Below, piece after piece: positions 10,424 through 22,904 of a stretch of 64,000 nucleotides of DNA. The stretch comes from Monodelphis domestica. Taxonomy: Eukaryota; Chordata; Mammalia; Didelphimorphia; Didelphidae. The notes beneath the pieces were generated by a model that searched no databases, had not been told where the DNA came from, and saw only the letters and a list, made by a program, of their open reading frames with translations. The first letter of the stretch is position 1; the number at the start of each line of letters is the position of its first letter. The stretch lies in NCBI RefSeq assembly GCF_027887165.1, contig NC_077230.1, positions 340,351,322-340,415,321 on the forward strand. Direction: 5' to 3'. Made by a program: the position numbers and the translations under genes.

Positions 10424-11847
10424 ATCACCCCCCTTTGATTCTCTGGGAGACCAGCATGTTAAATCTCCTCACTTGGGGTTTCTAGGAGATTAGCATGTCA
10501 GATCTCCCTAATGAATCATTCCACATATGTAGCTTATATATCTAAAGGTGAGAATGTAGACGTATATAAAATATTGTACTTTACATACAATTTGGGGGAT
10601 AAGAGGGAAAGAAAGAAAAAGGAGAAGGAAAACAAAAAAATGATAGGTGCATTAACAAATAGCCAATTGAGGGGCACTCCCCTTTTGCATAAGAGTTTAC
10701 ATTCAGGGAATAAATGATAGGTTCAACCCCTTTCAATTCAGTTCATTATATTCTAAAGTTCACTTAAGATCTTTTGACCTAGTGTGTGGTTTCTGTAGGC
10801 ATCTTCACCAGAAGATCCACTTTCTTGATTTGGGGTGTTGGTGATTTTCTTTTCCTAAAATTGCTTTAAAAGACCTTAAACCTTGGATTTTAGGATGATT
10901 ATACAATCCCCCTTTAGGAGGATATTGACCAACACTAGAATCACCCCAGGGCACATGGATAAGCTATACAGTATATGAATAAATTCTCAAAAGAACCCAA
11001 AAACCAAAAAGAAGAGAAAAAATTAAATTCTGGATAAAAAATATATCAAAATCTTATGTATAAAATTACAAGTAAAAAATAAAAACAACATAACAAATCC
11101 TTGAATCACCAGCAAGGATCAATTAAAGTGGTTTATATCCTTCAAGCATGCTGGACAATTGTAGCACTATTGCAATTACCCATCAGCAGCCAGGGTTATG
11201 GAAAGTTGCCATACTATAAAAGAAAAAGGGGAAAAAGTCTGGGGTAAAAAGGGAAGTATGATTCCCTGGTCTGATTTTATCTTCAATCTCAGGAAGAGGG
11301 AAGCCAAAATGAAAGCCAAATGAAGGTACCTGTAGAAACCTTTCACCTGTGGAAATCCAATGTCTGAATTTGTCAAAAAGTTGCTACCTTGAACCTCAAA
11401 ACAAATCCTTTGTCTTGGTGTGGATCCTCATCAATCCTATAGGGATTGTTGTTCTCCTTGACTTTGTGATTCTTTGTACTGAACAGAGTCTTCTTAGTAA
11501 TCCCTTCTTCTGAAATCAGACACAAATATTGGTATTAGGGCTAATAGATATTATAAATTTATCCTTCAAAATAAAAACACATTAATATTGATTCCATGAA
11601 CTCATGTACAAAACATAAGAAGGAAAAATATAGAAAATATTTGAAATTGAAAAAATATTGAAAATACAGAGAAATCAATTAAAAATCAGAAATTCATATT
11701 GCAAATCCCATCTGACAATGGCTCAGCCAAACAGAGGCTTAACAAAAGGATTTCTCACTCAAAAGTGAGCTCTGTCTGGATGTCTTGCCACATTGCTTGA
11801 TAAGGTTTTTCCCCAATGTGGATTCTCTGATGTTGAGGTAGCCAAAA
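10424..11847 (-). other. Interior of the 2.2-kb LTR element, no gene seen
   Basis: An A/T-rich interior between the two LTRs. It holds only short accidental frames; I see no zinc knuckle, protease, RT or integrase motif on either strand. The polypurine tract is at its left edge (about 10425-10437, minus strand). Confidence 0.6.
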
Positions 11848-12220
11848 TGTAATAATTAATATTAAGGGACCCTTAGAATTTTATAAAGCTTATTAAATTA
11901 TTTGGATAGGTAAAAGATGAGAAATAGGCAGAAAAATAAAAGTAAAATAATCTAATCTGACTACCACGTGGATGCTCCTCAGACTGACCTGAGTAGCAGC
12001 AACATCTTGGCTAGTCAACAGGAGTGAACACTTCCTTAATTGAACCTTTTATCCCTTTCTTTTACATACAGTTCAAATTCAGAATCATGTCTAGATCAAG
12101 TTCAGAGTCACAGTCATGTGGCCTATGCTAGGTGATGTAAGTGATGTAGCTCCAGGGATGCAGGGATGCAGACACGACAACATCTCATGGATAATCCCAA
12201 GAGAGGATTTCCTTCACACA
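11848..12220 (-). repeat. 5' LTR of the 2.2-kb element
   Basis: Direct repeat partner of 10036-10423. Past its end, on the minus strand, TTTTGGCTACC could be the primer-binding site start (TGGCTACC), but the matching tRNA is unresolved. Confidence 0.8.
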
Positions 12221-13275
12221 GATGTACTTCTTTTATTGGTGGAATAGTGTCCCAAAAGGGCTTATGGAGTTCTGGCCAGTGGTGATGTTTAAAAGAAGTG
12301 GTAGGCTACAAAGAATAAGAGGGTAAAAGTGCCAGGACAAGAGCACCTTCTGGAGGATACAGTGGGAGAATTGTTCTGTTGTTTCTAGGTTCTGTTTAGC
12401 AGAAAGTAGTGAGAGTTAGCATCATGTCTGTGGGCTTATGAGCCCTTTTTTTTGCCTCTATTTAAGGGATGGATTGGTACTGGATTCATTTCTACATATC
12501 TTTATTAAATGTGTGTTATGTGGAAGGCACTGTATTAAACTGGGGGATATAATGTTGATAAAAACAAAACAATCAAGGCCCTCAAAGGAAGTTTCTCTTA
12601 GCTTCTACTAGATCCATTGGGAAGTTGGGATGAGGAAGAAAATGTAGACTGGAAATTCTAGGCAACGAATTCATGGGGGAGACAATACTTTTGTGGTGTT
12701 AAATACTTTTCTGTCAAAGGTTTCTAAGTTCACTGTTATGCATTTTGCATACCCCAATTCCCAATACAAATATTTTACTAATAAACATGTAGTAGCAACT
12801 TTTCACATAAGTGGAACTAAATCCTGAGTGCCTCAATCCTTCAGAGTCCGTCTTTGCATCATCTGCACATCTTTAAACAGTTGAGTACAGGAAGCTTCAG
12901 TATTTACAATAATTGTATTGAGGCCTTGATTTGCCAGTACTAGTTTAGTCCTCTGGTGGAATTAAGAAATGCTTGTCTCCAAGATAAGTGAGAGGTGCCT
13001 TTCTGGTCAGGAGATTGGGTTGGACTTAAGGAAGTTCTAACCTGGTTGACCTCTTTTAGTTCTTTCATATCCATAGATAATATACTATATAGTTCTTCCT
13101 AAAAAATAGGTGGGTTGGATACTAGTAGAAGATGAGCAGACTGGCTTTGGTATTCTCTGCTCTGGTTTCAGAGGTACTTCCTTAACCCAAAAGAGTTCCC
13201 AAAGAACTTGGGATATTTGTATCCTTTAAGTGGGAAATAGTGAAATCTTCAGGGCAAGATTGCATTGTCCTAGGG
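12221..13275 (+). repeat. Array copies 1 (right part) and 2
   Basis: Carries the blocks in order: GGGAGAATTG (12370), the GGAAGGCACTG segment (12522), the TTTCTAAGTTCACTG anchor (12721), the GAAGCTTCAGT block (12891), the GAGAGGTGCC anchor (12990) and the TTCTTCCTAAAAAATAG block (13103). It is interrupted at 13276 by an hAT transposon. Confidence 0.75.
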
Positions 13276-16200
13276 CAGTGATAGCGAACCTTTTAGAGAC
13301 GGAATGCCCAGAACCCACTTATTTATTTCAAAGTGCCAACATGGCAATTTAACCTGAATACTGAGGTTTTCGTTTAGAAAAAAACAAAAACAAAAAACAA
13401 ACCAAAAAAACAACTCATACACGAACATCTTTTGTCTTAAAAGGAAAACACAGCAACAGAACTTTCAATGATATAAACAACTATATTGAAAGATAAAAGT
13501 TTGCATTTGTCATGATTTTGAACAATTAATGTGATTTTTGCTGTTGTATGCATACTGATAATTTGTCTAATCTCCTACTTTGTAAGTGAGAGCAACACAT
13601 GCGACACTCAGGTCATCTGTTAGTCTATTTCTGGTGTCAAATTTGATACAATTCAAAGCTGAAAACAGCTGTTCACAAGCATAAGATGATCCAAACAAAA
13701 GTAAGAAAAGCAATCCCAAGTGCTTTCATGACTTAAAATTTATTTGGCAGAGAATTGCACACTTTAAGGATTTCATTTTCAGAACTAACTGTGCTGTCCT
13801 TTGTTACCCCTTCTATCTTCTCAAGTGTTTCATGTCAGATTTCCTAAATCTAGCCTAGTAAGCAGGAAAGATCAAGTTCTTCAAATTTGGCTTTATCTGG
13901 AGAAGTAAGAAAACACAAGATTGTCTCCATCTTACAGAACTGTAAAAATCTGTTGCTAAAATTCACCTTTGCAGCTGCTACAGTGCTAGAAAATTCCTTG
14001 TAGATTTCCTGATGGCTTGTAGGCTTGTCTTCAGATGTAGAGTTTTCTAAATGCATTTTTAGATTTGGAAAATATTTTAGCTGCCCATTTTCAAGGTCTC
14101 TTTCAAAAACCTGCAGTTTCTCTCAAATATTTTGATATCACAAAATATCCTTTCTGCTGTTCTCCTAGCTACACCTTGTAGTTGTTTGTTCAGTACATTG
14201 AAGTATAGTGTAAAATTTGTAAAAATCATGAAGTTGGTAAGCCAGGCCATACATATCATTGAGCTGTGGATATTCTGCCCTTTTTCATTCATAAACAGCT
14301 GCATTTCATCCAAGCAGGCTACAAATCTGCTCAGCCACCAGGCATTATTGTACATAAGTAAACAATTATGCTGTGCCTGAATCTCCTCAAGAAGTGCTTG
14401 AAACTGTTGAAAATTCAGAGCATGAAGCCATGATTCACCATTTTTGTGACATCTTTGAGGACATCATCAAGTTTTTTGTTGCTTTCCCCGGCACAGAGAG
14501 CTTCTGGAATTGAATGACTTGATGTTTTGTTTCCTTAACAAAGAACTGTATGAAACCAGATATTGTCCCCCACCATAGAAGGTGTCCCATCACTGGTCAC
14601 TGGAATCATTTTTTCTGGTCTTATGTCTTGTGACACAAAAGCCTCTGTCACAGCATTGTAGATATCCATCCTTGTGTTATTTCAGGCAAAGACACCAGTT
14701 TCACCAGCTCTTCTCTCATGATGTCACCAACGGCATAATGCGAAATGACTGCTAGCATTGCAGGACTATTTATATCTGTGCTTTTATCCAAGCATGTGGA
14801 GTAACAGACTGCCTTTTATAAGTCAGTGGTAAGCTGCTGACTAACATCACTTTCCACGTGCTGGACTCGATCTTTAACAGATCTGCTAAGTGGCATCTCA
14901 GAAATGCATTGACTAATTTTATCTTTGTTTGGGAGATCATGAAAAAGGGAATTACTCACAGACAACATGGCTATTTTGATAATAATATCCCCATCAGAGA
15001 GGGGCTATCTTGTTTTGCTATGCACGGTGAAATTTGAAAACTGACAGCTGTCAGATGAGTTTATCTAGAAAGATAGTTGCAAGAACTAAGGATATTTCCT
15101 CAATTTCCCTTTAAGAAACTCTTTTCGGTTTTACCAAGTTTGGCAACACTTTTGTGGTTGGTGTCAAAGTGCCATCTGGCACTTGATGCACGACACACAA
15201 TACTTTCATTACACAGAATACATAAAATTTCCCCATCATGTTCAACCACTCCAAATTACTCTGTCCAGGACTCTTGGAATGATCTGCCACTATCTGTTTT
15301 TGCTTTTTTGTTTTTGTTTTTGTTTTGCAGTACTCGGTCAAGACTTGGAGTTTGCAAAAACACAATTTTTTTTTTTAAGATGAGGCACCCAATACAAATC
15401 TATCCCTATACCAAAAATAGCTAAAACACCATTAGTCAACCCTAAAGAAATGGATATTCCCCGAACCAACCATCCAAGGCAGTGACTCTCAGCTGGGGTT
15501 CCTTTGGAATTGCTGACCACCAGGGCAAGGGGGCAATGTTCCACTGACCACCAGCTTTTGGCTTGCTCTGGACAGAGCCCATTTGGCCAGCTCCTATATC
15601 TCACATCTATAATAAGGAGGTAGCACATACGCATCAGGGCTAGTAACCTGTGATGGACTTTCCCTCCAGAAATTTGTCCAATCCCCTCTTAAAGGCATCT
15701 GGGCTAAATGCCATCAGTACATCCTGTAGCAAGGAGTTCCACAGGCTAATGATGTGCTGGGTTAGTGGGTGTTCCTCTTTTATGAAGCAAGGGGAGAGTA
15801 ACCAGTCCTCGCACCCTAGCAGTGTCTTTTCTGGTGGCCAGCTGCTGCTTTTCTTTTGCTTCCTTTTACATAGTGAGCCCCTTAGGGGCAGGCAACAGTT
15901 AGAAAAGTGAAATATAAAAATGGTCAATAATAGTAATACTGTGGAAGATTGCATTTATTATTATTTTTTTAATTAAGCCAGCAGTATCCTAGTTGGATGG
16001 CTGCATCATGCTGTATTTCACGAACACTCACAGCTATGTGAAATTCTGCATGCAATTCTTTTCCAGTAGGATTAGAGAAGCAATTCTGTGGCTTATCTCT
16101 AAGATCATAGAAAAATTAGTTTTATGTGATGTTCTTACAGATAAGCCTCCAGTGGGCAACAAGGCATGGTCAGTTGCATGGGCAGGGCTGGCCCCACAGT

Positions 16201-16636
16201 GGCCGAAGCACTCAGCTCCCCTCCAGCTCTGCTCCACTCCAGCTATGTGCCATGCTGTGAACTATGCTCACCTCAAACCTAGTTCCTCTGAAAACCCACT
16301 GTTGGAATCACCTTTACCACATACTCAACAGGCTGCCATCTGTGCTGCACTCTCATGCAGCATGTGAGTCTGTCACCCTCCCCCAGGGCTTCACCCCTGA
16401 CAGGGGAGAGAGGAAGTGCTCCCACTGGACTCCTGGGCAGAGGGGTGAGTGAAGTGAGGAATGTCCTCAGAGGCCTGTGGAGAGGGGAAGGGAAGCAGTC
16501 TGGCTCTGTGTGGGGTCCCTCTGGCTTTCTAATAATGAATTCTGGCAAATTCTGTGCTGGGGTGATGGTGCATGTGCCCAAGGAGAGGGCTCTAAGTGAC
16601 CCCTTTGGCACACATACCATAGGTTTGCCACCACAG
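13276..16636 (-). mobile_element. hAT DNA transposon (3361 bp) with 8-bp target duplication
   Basis: The left end CAGTGATAGCGAACCT and the right end AGGTTTGCCACCACAG form imperfect inverted repeats. The flanks are TCCTAGGG (13268-13275) and GCCTAGGG (16637-16644), a 7/8 match to an 8-bp target duplication, as expected for hAT elements. The element interrupts the tandem array. Its minus strand carries a decayed transposase. The right third (15370-16600) is non-coding; a block at about 15640-15760 looks like an older repeat inside it. Confidence 0.9.
13560..15290 (-). pseudogene. hAT transposase, degraded
   Basis: The frame on the minus strand runs from about 15290 to 13560. A BED-type zinc finger-like stretch lies at about 15260-15160 (ILCILCNES followed by RWHFDTNH, giving Cys-Cys-His-His). 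A long central region is broken by many stops, and the C-terminal dimerisation domain at about 13690-13570 contains the typical SSYACEQLFSALN and RNRLTDDL blocks. The longest open pieces are 13850-14056 and 14077-14355. Such transposases excise and reinsert the element in the nucleus; this copy is inactive through stops and frameshifts. Confidence 0.85.
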
Positions 16637-17671
16637 GCCTAGGGGAATCTATCAGAGCAATGGCCTTCTGTTCCTTCTTCTTCACCAGGCAAAAAGTAGC
16701 ATCCTTCTAGGAGTCAGCATTATGCTTGTTATCCAAACCTTTTCACCTCCTCAGTGGAAGGGGTTCAATACTAGATCTACTTCCACAAATACTTGTGAAT
16801 TGTCTGTTCTGTGCAAGGCACTATGTTAGGTTAGGAGATATAAACACTGAAAAACCGAACCCCCAAATCTCTGTTGGTGTTAGTAGGTAACCTGGTATGG
16901 GTAGTTATAGACTGGTAGTTCCAGGCAAGGAGTTCTTGGGATTGGGGTAAAGAGAAAGAAAATTATTTTTGGGGAAGGTTAAAAGCTTTTGTCTATGCAA
17001 CATTTCTAAGTTCACTGTTACCAAGAGCTCATTTCTTTGCTTCCTGCATGTTCCAATCCTCAATAACCCTGTTTTTTGGTAAGGATATTTTATTTTACAA
17101 ATTAGCATGTAATAATTTTCCACTTAAGTTTTCTAAAGTTTTATGATCCAAATTGCATGCACTTTTCAAAGATTTTCTAACCTGTATGTAAAGTACATAC
17201 TTTCAGAGAGATGAATAAAGCAACATTACTATTAGTAGGGCCTTTCCTTGCTATTACTAGTCTAGAAGGGAGACATATACTAAGTTTAATGACAAATATC
17301 TTCCTTGGGAGGAGATTGGAGTGATATTCTGCATCTTCTAACCTTTCCTATCTCAGTCTTATTTGGTTATGTCCACTGACAAGAAACTATGGTTATTACC
17401 TGGGTGGACAAGACAACCCATCTGTGTCCTCTAGGCAGTGGTATTCACTTTAATTGGATAAGTCATTTTCCAAAAGAACTGACATAATTCATATGAGTGG
17501 TGCACTTTTAAAAAGGGAGAGAATATAGTGGAACGTAGCCAAATGCTGAAGTATGCTGTCTTTTGGCCCCTGGAGATTATTTTCCTCATCTGAAAAATGG
17601 ATTTGAGATAAAAGGAAGCAAAAATGAATTTTTGTTTGTTTTGAACAAGGTATTCTCTTAACCTGTGTCTA
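16637..17671 (+). repeat. Array copy 3
   Basis: Contains the GTGCAAGGCACT segment (16815), TTTCTAAGTTCACTGTTACC (17003), a weak form of the second anchor (about 17300) and a CCAAAAGAACTGACAT block (about 17471) matched at 22584 in a later copy. The right limit is set by the solo LTR that follows. Confidence 0.7.
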
Positions 17672-18318
17672 TGGTCAAGGGATAAGGTTTAAAAATTAAA
17701 GGGTTGGACCGACTATATAAAATGTGGCCGCCAGAAATTATTACTCAAGTCAGAATCAATTGATAGCAATTTATAAAATAGAGGGAAGGAGTGAAAGTAA
17801 GGAAATAAGAGAGTAGATAATTACTCTAGCCTGGTTCAAACCAGGCAGGGCTTCAGAGGCCCAGAGGTAAATTAAACAAGGGTTTTAGGCCTCCTCCAAG
17901 ATGAGGGGACTCTCCAGAGGCTAGTACCTCCAGAAAAGCCAGGAAAGGGAGTCAGCCTTTTTCACTCACCCACATGGTAGTTCTAAGGGAAAAATCTAAA
18001 AGCAGTCTGAGGTTCCCAAACCAGAGCTCCTTCAAGGTCAAGTTACAAGGTGAAAGAGCTTGTCACAGGAAGTTCTTGCCACTTTTACAGACCCTTCCTT
18101 TCATTACTTCCTGTGCCTTCCTTTCACTTTATGTGGACCAATTGTAGCTATAGCTTTACTTAGGACTGCCCGGGGGCAGTCAGTTCATTCTGTTTCGTCA
18201 CTCACTATAGCACACATGGGTTACAGACCGCCCCATACTTAAGGATAAGTGGGGTGTATACGCTTCTTATGATTAAATCTAAAAATAGGCAGGGTAGAGT
18301 TAATCCGATCTTCACACA
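17672..18318 (-). mobile_element. Probable solo LTR in the array
   Basis: About 650 bp that interrupts the array order. It shares a layout with the solo LTR at 53090-54219: a GGCCGCCAG block near one end, an A-rich GGAAATAAGAGAG stretch and CCAGAG-rich repeats. It has TG...CA-compatible ends but I could not fix the target duplication, so both ends are good to about 20 bp. There is no coding content. Confidence 0.55.
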
Positions 18319-18851
18319 TGATACTAGGATAAGGATGTGAAATGGTATTCATTTCCAGGCAGTAAATTTCTAGGATTGCGGGAAGGTCAGAGAAAATAAT
18401 TTTGGGGATAAATAATTGCTGTTTATAGAACATTTCTAACTTCAGTGGTGGTAAGAGTTCATTCCTATGCTTTCTGGATGCTACTGTCCCCTATCACCAT
18501 GTCTTTGGGGAAGAGAATTTTCCTGAGACATGTGCAAAGAGGCACAAATGTTTGGACAGAAGAATAAAGGAAGCTTTTGTTTCTAATGGTGACAGCAGAG
18601 CCGATCCGATTCTCTGATGTGTGAGACATGCTTGTTTCCCCATCCTAGTAAGAGGTGCCTTTCTAGTGGTCAGGAGTTTGGGGTGATGTAGCTTATAATT
18701 TTTTAGATTTCTTTTATTTCTTTAAGGCTGTATCCATAGAAAGGAACAAGAGGTTTAGGGGAAAATGGAGATGAGAAACCTAAGGAAGAGATTTCCCTCT
18801 CTGAAATAAATGGGGGAGCTCTGGATTTATATTTATTAACTAACTACTTAT
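18319..18851 (+). repeat. Array copy 4
   Basis: Carries TTTCTAACTTCAGTGGTGG (18433), TGCTTTCTGGATGCT, GAAGCTTTTGTTTCTAATGG and the AAGAGGTGCCTTTCTAGT anchor (18650). Confidence 0.7.
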
Positions 18852-19390
18852 TGTTATAGCAGAATTTTAACAAAAGGACAAACTGAGGCAGCTCTCTGAG
18901 CAAGATAATATGTATTATTTGGAGCATGCTACCTGTCAGTTAACATATCTGTGTTAACTCCATTCATACCAAAATCCTGAGGAGACAGCTCCCCTTTTAT
19001 AGATGTTGGGGAGTCTAGAACAAAGAACAAAAGAGGGTAGATGACATTATGGGCTTAAGTACAACATGCCTGGTTACAGAGCTCAGTACAGGGAACAACA
19101 TGATTGGTTGGAAGTTTGGTAACTGGGGCCAACACTATACCTCCTTTTCCCATGAAACTAAGAAGAGTTTTATTGTTGGAGTTCAGGTACAAGATAATCG
19201 CCTAGACTTTTGGATAGCAAACCAGACATTCTTGAAAAATAACATAGTAGCTAAAGATATTGGTCCCAGCTCTCAGTTTCTCACATCATTCTCAAGGTTA
19301 GCAAAATTTCTCAAGCTGGAGGGATGGACTTCTAGATTTGTAACCCATTATAGACCAGCTGAATTCTGAACAATGTTTATAGACAAAGAA
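18852..19390 (-). mobile_element. Unclassified LTR-like insertion
   Basis: It starts TGTTATAGC on the plus strand, so on the minus strand it ends ...GCTATAACA after a CTGCCTCAGTTTG stretch, which resembles the end of the LTR at 9485. A 106-codon open stretch at 19049-19369 has no recognisable motif and I do not call it a gene. The right end is uncertain. Confidence 0.35.
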
Positions 19391-19612
19391 TCACAAGGAA
19401 ATAAAGCAGTATAGGATGAAATAAATTACCTGTAAATAGGATCAATAAGAATCATACATAATCATTTTTAATCATCATATGTATAAGGCATTGCTTACAA
19501 CCTGGGACTTCAAAGATCAAAAATAATAATAATAATAATAATAGGACACAAAAGTCTTCAAAGAGCTTACCTTGTGTAAGGAAAATGATAATGAAGCTTT
19601 GGAGTGGTAATT

Positions 19613-19914
19613 AAAAAAAATTTATTTAATTGATTAATTCAGAGTATCTTTCCAGAATTACAAAAATCACGTTCTTTTCCTCCTCTCTCCCCACCCCCTC
19701 CTGTAGCTGACACACAATTCCACTGGGTTTTACATGTGTCATTGATCAAGACCTATTTCCATATTATTGATATTTGCACTAGGGTGATCGTTTAGGGTTT
19801 ATAACCCCAATTATATCTCCTTCAACCCATGTGATCAAGTAGTTGTTTTTCTTCTGTGTTTCTACTTCCACAGATCTTCCTCTGAATGTGGATAGTGTTC
19901 TTTCTCATAAGTCC
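19613..19914 (-). mobile_element. L1 3' end fragment
   Basis: Antisense marsupial L1 3' UTR with its A-tail at the left (T-rich in antisense). It is flanked by TGGAGTGGTAATT (19600-19612) and TGGAGTGGAAATT (19915-19927), a 12/13 target duplication. Only the last ~300 bp of the element is present. Confidence 0.85.
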
Positions 19915-19927
19915 TGGAGTGGAAATT

Positions 19928-20496
19928 CCTTGCAAAGAATTTCTGGGTTATGCAATAGAAGAAAAACAATCATTTGGATACTTATAGACTTGTCTGTGGA
20001 TAGTTCACACTATTGAAAAGCTCATCTTGGACCCTCCTGGATAGAGCTACCTCCTTGAAGGAAAGATTTTCCTGACTCTTCTGGAATGTAGAGAGGGGTA
20101 TTAATCCACAGCTGCCTTTAGTGGGACCAACCAGGCCCAGATTTGCCATTATTTAGGGGATAAAAGAACTGAGAAAAGGCCCCAGCCATTGTGCTACCTT
20201 GTAGGTTATAATGCACACAGGGTAAAGGATGGAAAGTGGTAGAGGGACAAATGAAGTTTGGGGCAATATTTACATAAAAAGTAATTCTTTTATTATTGGG
20301 GAACTTGCTAAACATCAAAAGATAAGAACTCTTCCATGTACAAAAGGAAAAAAAGAATTGTCAGTGTATTTTTTATTGCAGCATGGATGCTCTCATTTTT
20401 TTTTGGCTATTGTTATTACTACTTCAAATTTCTCTCTTCCAATCCATTTTCTGCTGACCTGTTGAACTGATCATTTTATTCATGTTACCTTCTGTG
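19928..20496. other. No gene recognised
   Basis: Ordinary A/T-rich sequence without recognisable motif, between an L1 fragment and an L2 remnant. It may include a strongly diverged part of the tandem array, but no anchor block is present. Confidence 0.4.
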
Positions 20497-20518
20497 TCCC
20501 CCCCCCCCCCCACCCCCC
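20497..20518. repeat. C-rich simple repeat
   Basis: A run of Cs with one A interruption, adjacent to an L2 remnant. Confidence 0.9.
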
Positions 20519-20519
20519 A

Positions 20520-20945
20520 TTCAGTAAAACTCCATTTGCTTCTTACCTCCAGAATCAAATATAAAATCCTCTTTCTGGTATTTTGGGCCCTTCTCATACC
20601 CCCCCATCTTTCCAGACTCCTTAATTTACAAGATACTTCATATCCCTAGCCCGAGTATTTGCACCGGCTGGCCTTCATTCCTAGAATCTAGTCCCACCTA
20701 ATTTCTGCCTTCCTTCAAATACCAGCTCAATCTCAAGAATCTTCTCCAGATAATGCCAACCTCTCCCTTCTCTTAATTATCTCTAAATATCTCCATTCCT
20801 ATCTCTATCTTATTTGTACAGAGTTGTTTGCATATTGTCTTGCCCAGTAGCTTGTGAACTTCTTTAGGGCAGGGGCTGTTTTTGCCCCCTTGGTGTCCTC
20901 AATGCTTAATGTAGTGGTTGGTATGTGCTTATTAATAAAAGCTCA
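20520..20945 (+). mobile_element. LINE-2 (L2) 3' remnant
   Basis: Recognisable L2 3' region: a CAGAATCAAATATAAAATCCTC block, a TGGAATGCT-like middle, TTGTTTGCATATTGTCT, then CTTCTTTAGGGCAGGGGCTG and the AATGCTTAATGTAGTGG end. It is an ancient mammalian repeat and non-coding here. Confidence 0.8.
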
Positions 20946-21157
20946 TTGCCTGACAAATTTACCCCTGTCCCCACAGACTCACTCTCCAACCCCACCAGGA
21001 AAAAATTAAACAAAAGCAATCTAGTCAAGCATAACAAATGAAAACGCTGGATGTATCTGAAAATGTAATGGCCATTTTGGATCTCTAGTCTATCACCTCT
21101 CTTCCAAAAATAGAGGAACACAATTCGTCATTAGTCATTCCACTAATCATTCTGTAG

Positions 21158-21350
21158 TGTAAACCTTAAAATTTCTTAGACTTATAAATGTTGGAAATTT
21201 CACCATTGGGAAATTTCATACTTGGAAAATTTCTTACTGATAGTCTATTGGAATGTGAACCCCATTGGCATGGGAGGTTCCTCCTCTTCCCTTCTTAAGA
21301 TTACTTTAGGACAGAAACCCTTTGCTGAACAATGGAAAGGACTTTGACCT
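21158..21350 (+). mobile_element. LTR fragment of the same family as 823-1694
   Basis: TGTAAACCTTAAAATTTCTTAG onward matches the start of the LTR at 823. It has about 40 bp (21203-21242) absent from the 823 copy and ends within the U3 part. It confirms the left end of the family. Confidence 0.8.
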
Positions 21351-22904
21351 ATGCTTAAGCATAGAACAGGAATTTCTTTGAGTCATGATTGATTTTAGAA
21401 TTGATACAATGGAGATACTTGGAATCATATGGGCATATGTGTAAAAAGCAATGTGTCTTCAAATTAGTGAAGGAAGCTTCAGTGTTTCCAGTAGTGGTGA
21501 TGAATCCTGGGCTTGTCTTCTGGGGTAGATGAGAGCGCTAAGTGAGAGGTGCCTTTCTGGTTAGGAGGTAGAGTTGGTATTCTGCCTCTTGTCTTATAGG
21601 CTGAATCTACCAATGACAAACCTTAGTTCTTCCCAGAAACACAGAAGAGGAACAGACTAGCTTAGAAATATTTCTGCCCTGGACTCAGAGATACTCTTAC
21701 TTCATTTGATGTAAGTTTACCAAAAGGCTATCTAGTTGTGTTCTTCAAGTTCAGAGCAAACAGCATAGAAGGGATAAGTGTGTGAAATCTTGGTGGCATT
21801 GGTACCTCATCCTGGGGGAACTAATGGGAGGACTGTTTCCTTTGATTCTTCATTATTAGGAAGAAATAAAATCCTTCTGAAAAGAGAGCAGTGAACCTGT
21901 GGGCTTCTGAAGGAGCCATACTAGATTCACTTAAACATTATCTTCCAGTTATGTACAAGGCACACTGCTAAAATGGGAGATAAAAACACTAATGACCAAA
22001 ACAAAACAGACCAGGCCCTTTAGGAGCTGAGTTTCTGCTAGAATTAACAGATACCTTGTCATAGGCAAAATAATATGGACTGATAGTTCAAGGCAAGGAA
22101 TAATTGAGATGAAAACGACTAGAGGAGGACTAAAAACTCTTTTGTCTGTGTACGGTTTCTAAGTTCACTGTTACCAAGAGCTCATTCCTGTGACCTGAGA
22201 ATTCCCCTTATCCCAAGTAACCAGGCTTTTTTGGAATAAGATTTTCCTTTTGCATATGTATAAAACAGTGAATGAACATTTTGAAGGTATGTGTTTCTGT
22301 GGTGGGGATGAGGCCGGATGCTGTAATTAGGCTAGTTCTTTGTAGAGAGAACACTTATCTATCCCCCAAGACAAGTGTTTTCTGCTGCAAGATGTGGGGC
22401 TGATGGTCTGCATCTCTACATTTTCCAGCTTTCCAATGTCTCTTAGCCTTTTCAAGCTATAACTTGGAACAAGAAGAAATAGTTATTACTAAGATGGAGA
22501 AGACTGTCCATTTCAAGGATTCGACTTTTTATCATCTCTGCCCTCAACCACTGAGGCACTCACTAAATTGGCATAATTTCCCCAAAAGACTGACCTAGTT
22601 TTAGGCACTTGTAGCATCTCAGTGTAGAAGAGAGAGGCTAGAAAGGTAAAAGGATGAAATATTATAGGGAAGAATGTATTGTCTTGAGAAATCAGTGGGA
22701 GAACTGTCCCCATTGACTTTTCTTCTTAGGGCAGAAAATAGGCATCTCCTGGGAGACAGAAGTGTACGTATGGCCATTTGAGATGTTTTTCCTTCCCTGT
22801 AAAAGGGGGAGAGATACTGGAATTGGCTTCCACAAATATTAACTGTCATGTGCAGGGCAATGTATTTAGCCTGGGAATATGAACACTGAAAAGCTAAGGA
22901 TCCA
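21351..22904 (+). repeat. Array copies 5 and 6
   Basis: Almost two full units in uninterrupted series. The second anchor falls at 21544 and about 22363. The GGCA(C/A)TG segment falls at about 21950 and 22850, and GGGAGRACTG at 21834 and 22690. The first anchor is at 22156. This stretch gives the cleanest direct measure of period, about 820-900 bp. Confidence 0.8.

Larger units (their letters stand above)
10036..12220 (-). mobile_element. LTR retroelement with two LTRs, non-coding interior (2.2 kb)
   Basis: Two direct copies, 10036-10423 and 11848-12220, share nearly their whole length with scattered differences. On the minus strand each has a TGTGTGAA start and ends in ..TATACA or ..TTACA. 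AAAGGGGGGTGATT, a good polypurine tract, abuts the left copy on the minus strand. That makes the left copy the 3' LTR and the right copy the 5' LTR. The interior (10424-11847) has stops in all frames and no gag or pol that I recognise, so it is a non-autonomous or gutted ERV. No clean target duplication is visible. Confidence 0.8.

Noticed and set aside
10036-12220. Two separate SINE copies instead of one LTR element
   Set aside because: Copies are direct, about 0.38 kb, have TG..CA ends, and a polypurine tract abuts the left one on the minus strand.
19049-19369. 106-codon open stretch as a gene
   Set aside because: It lies in an LTR-like insertion, with no motif and no context.
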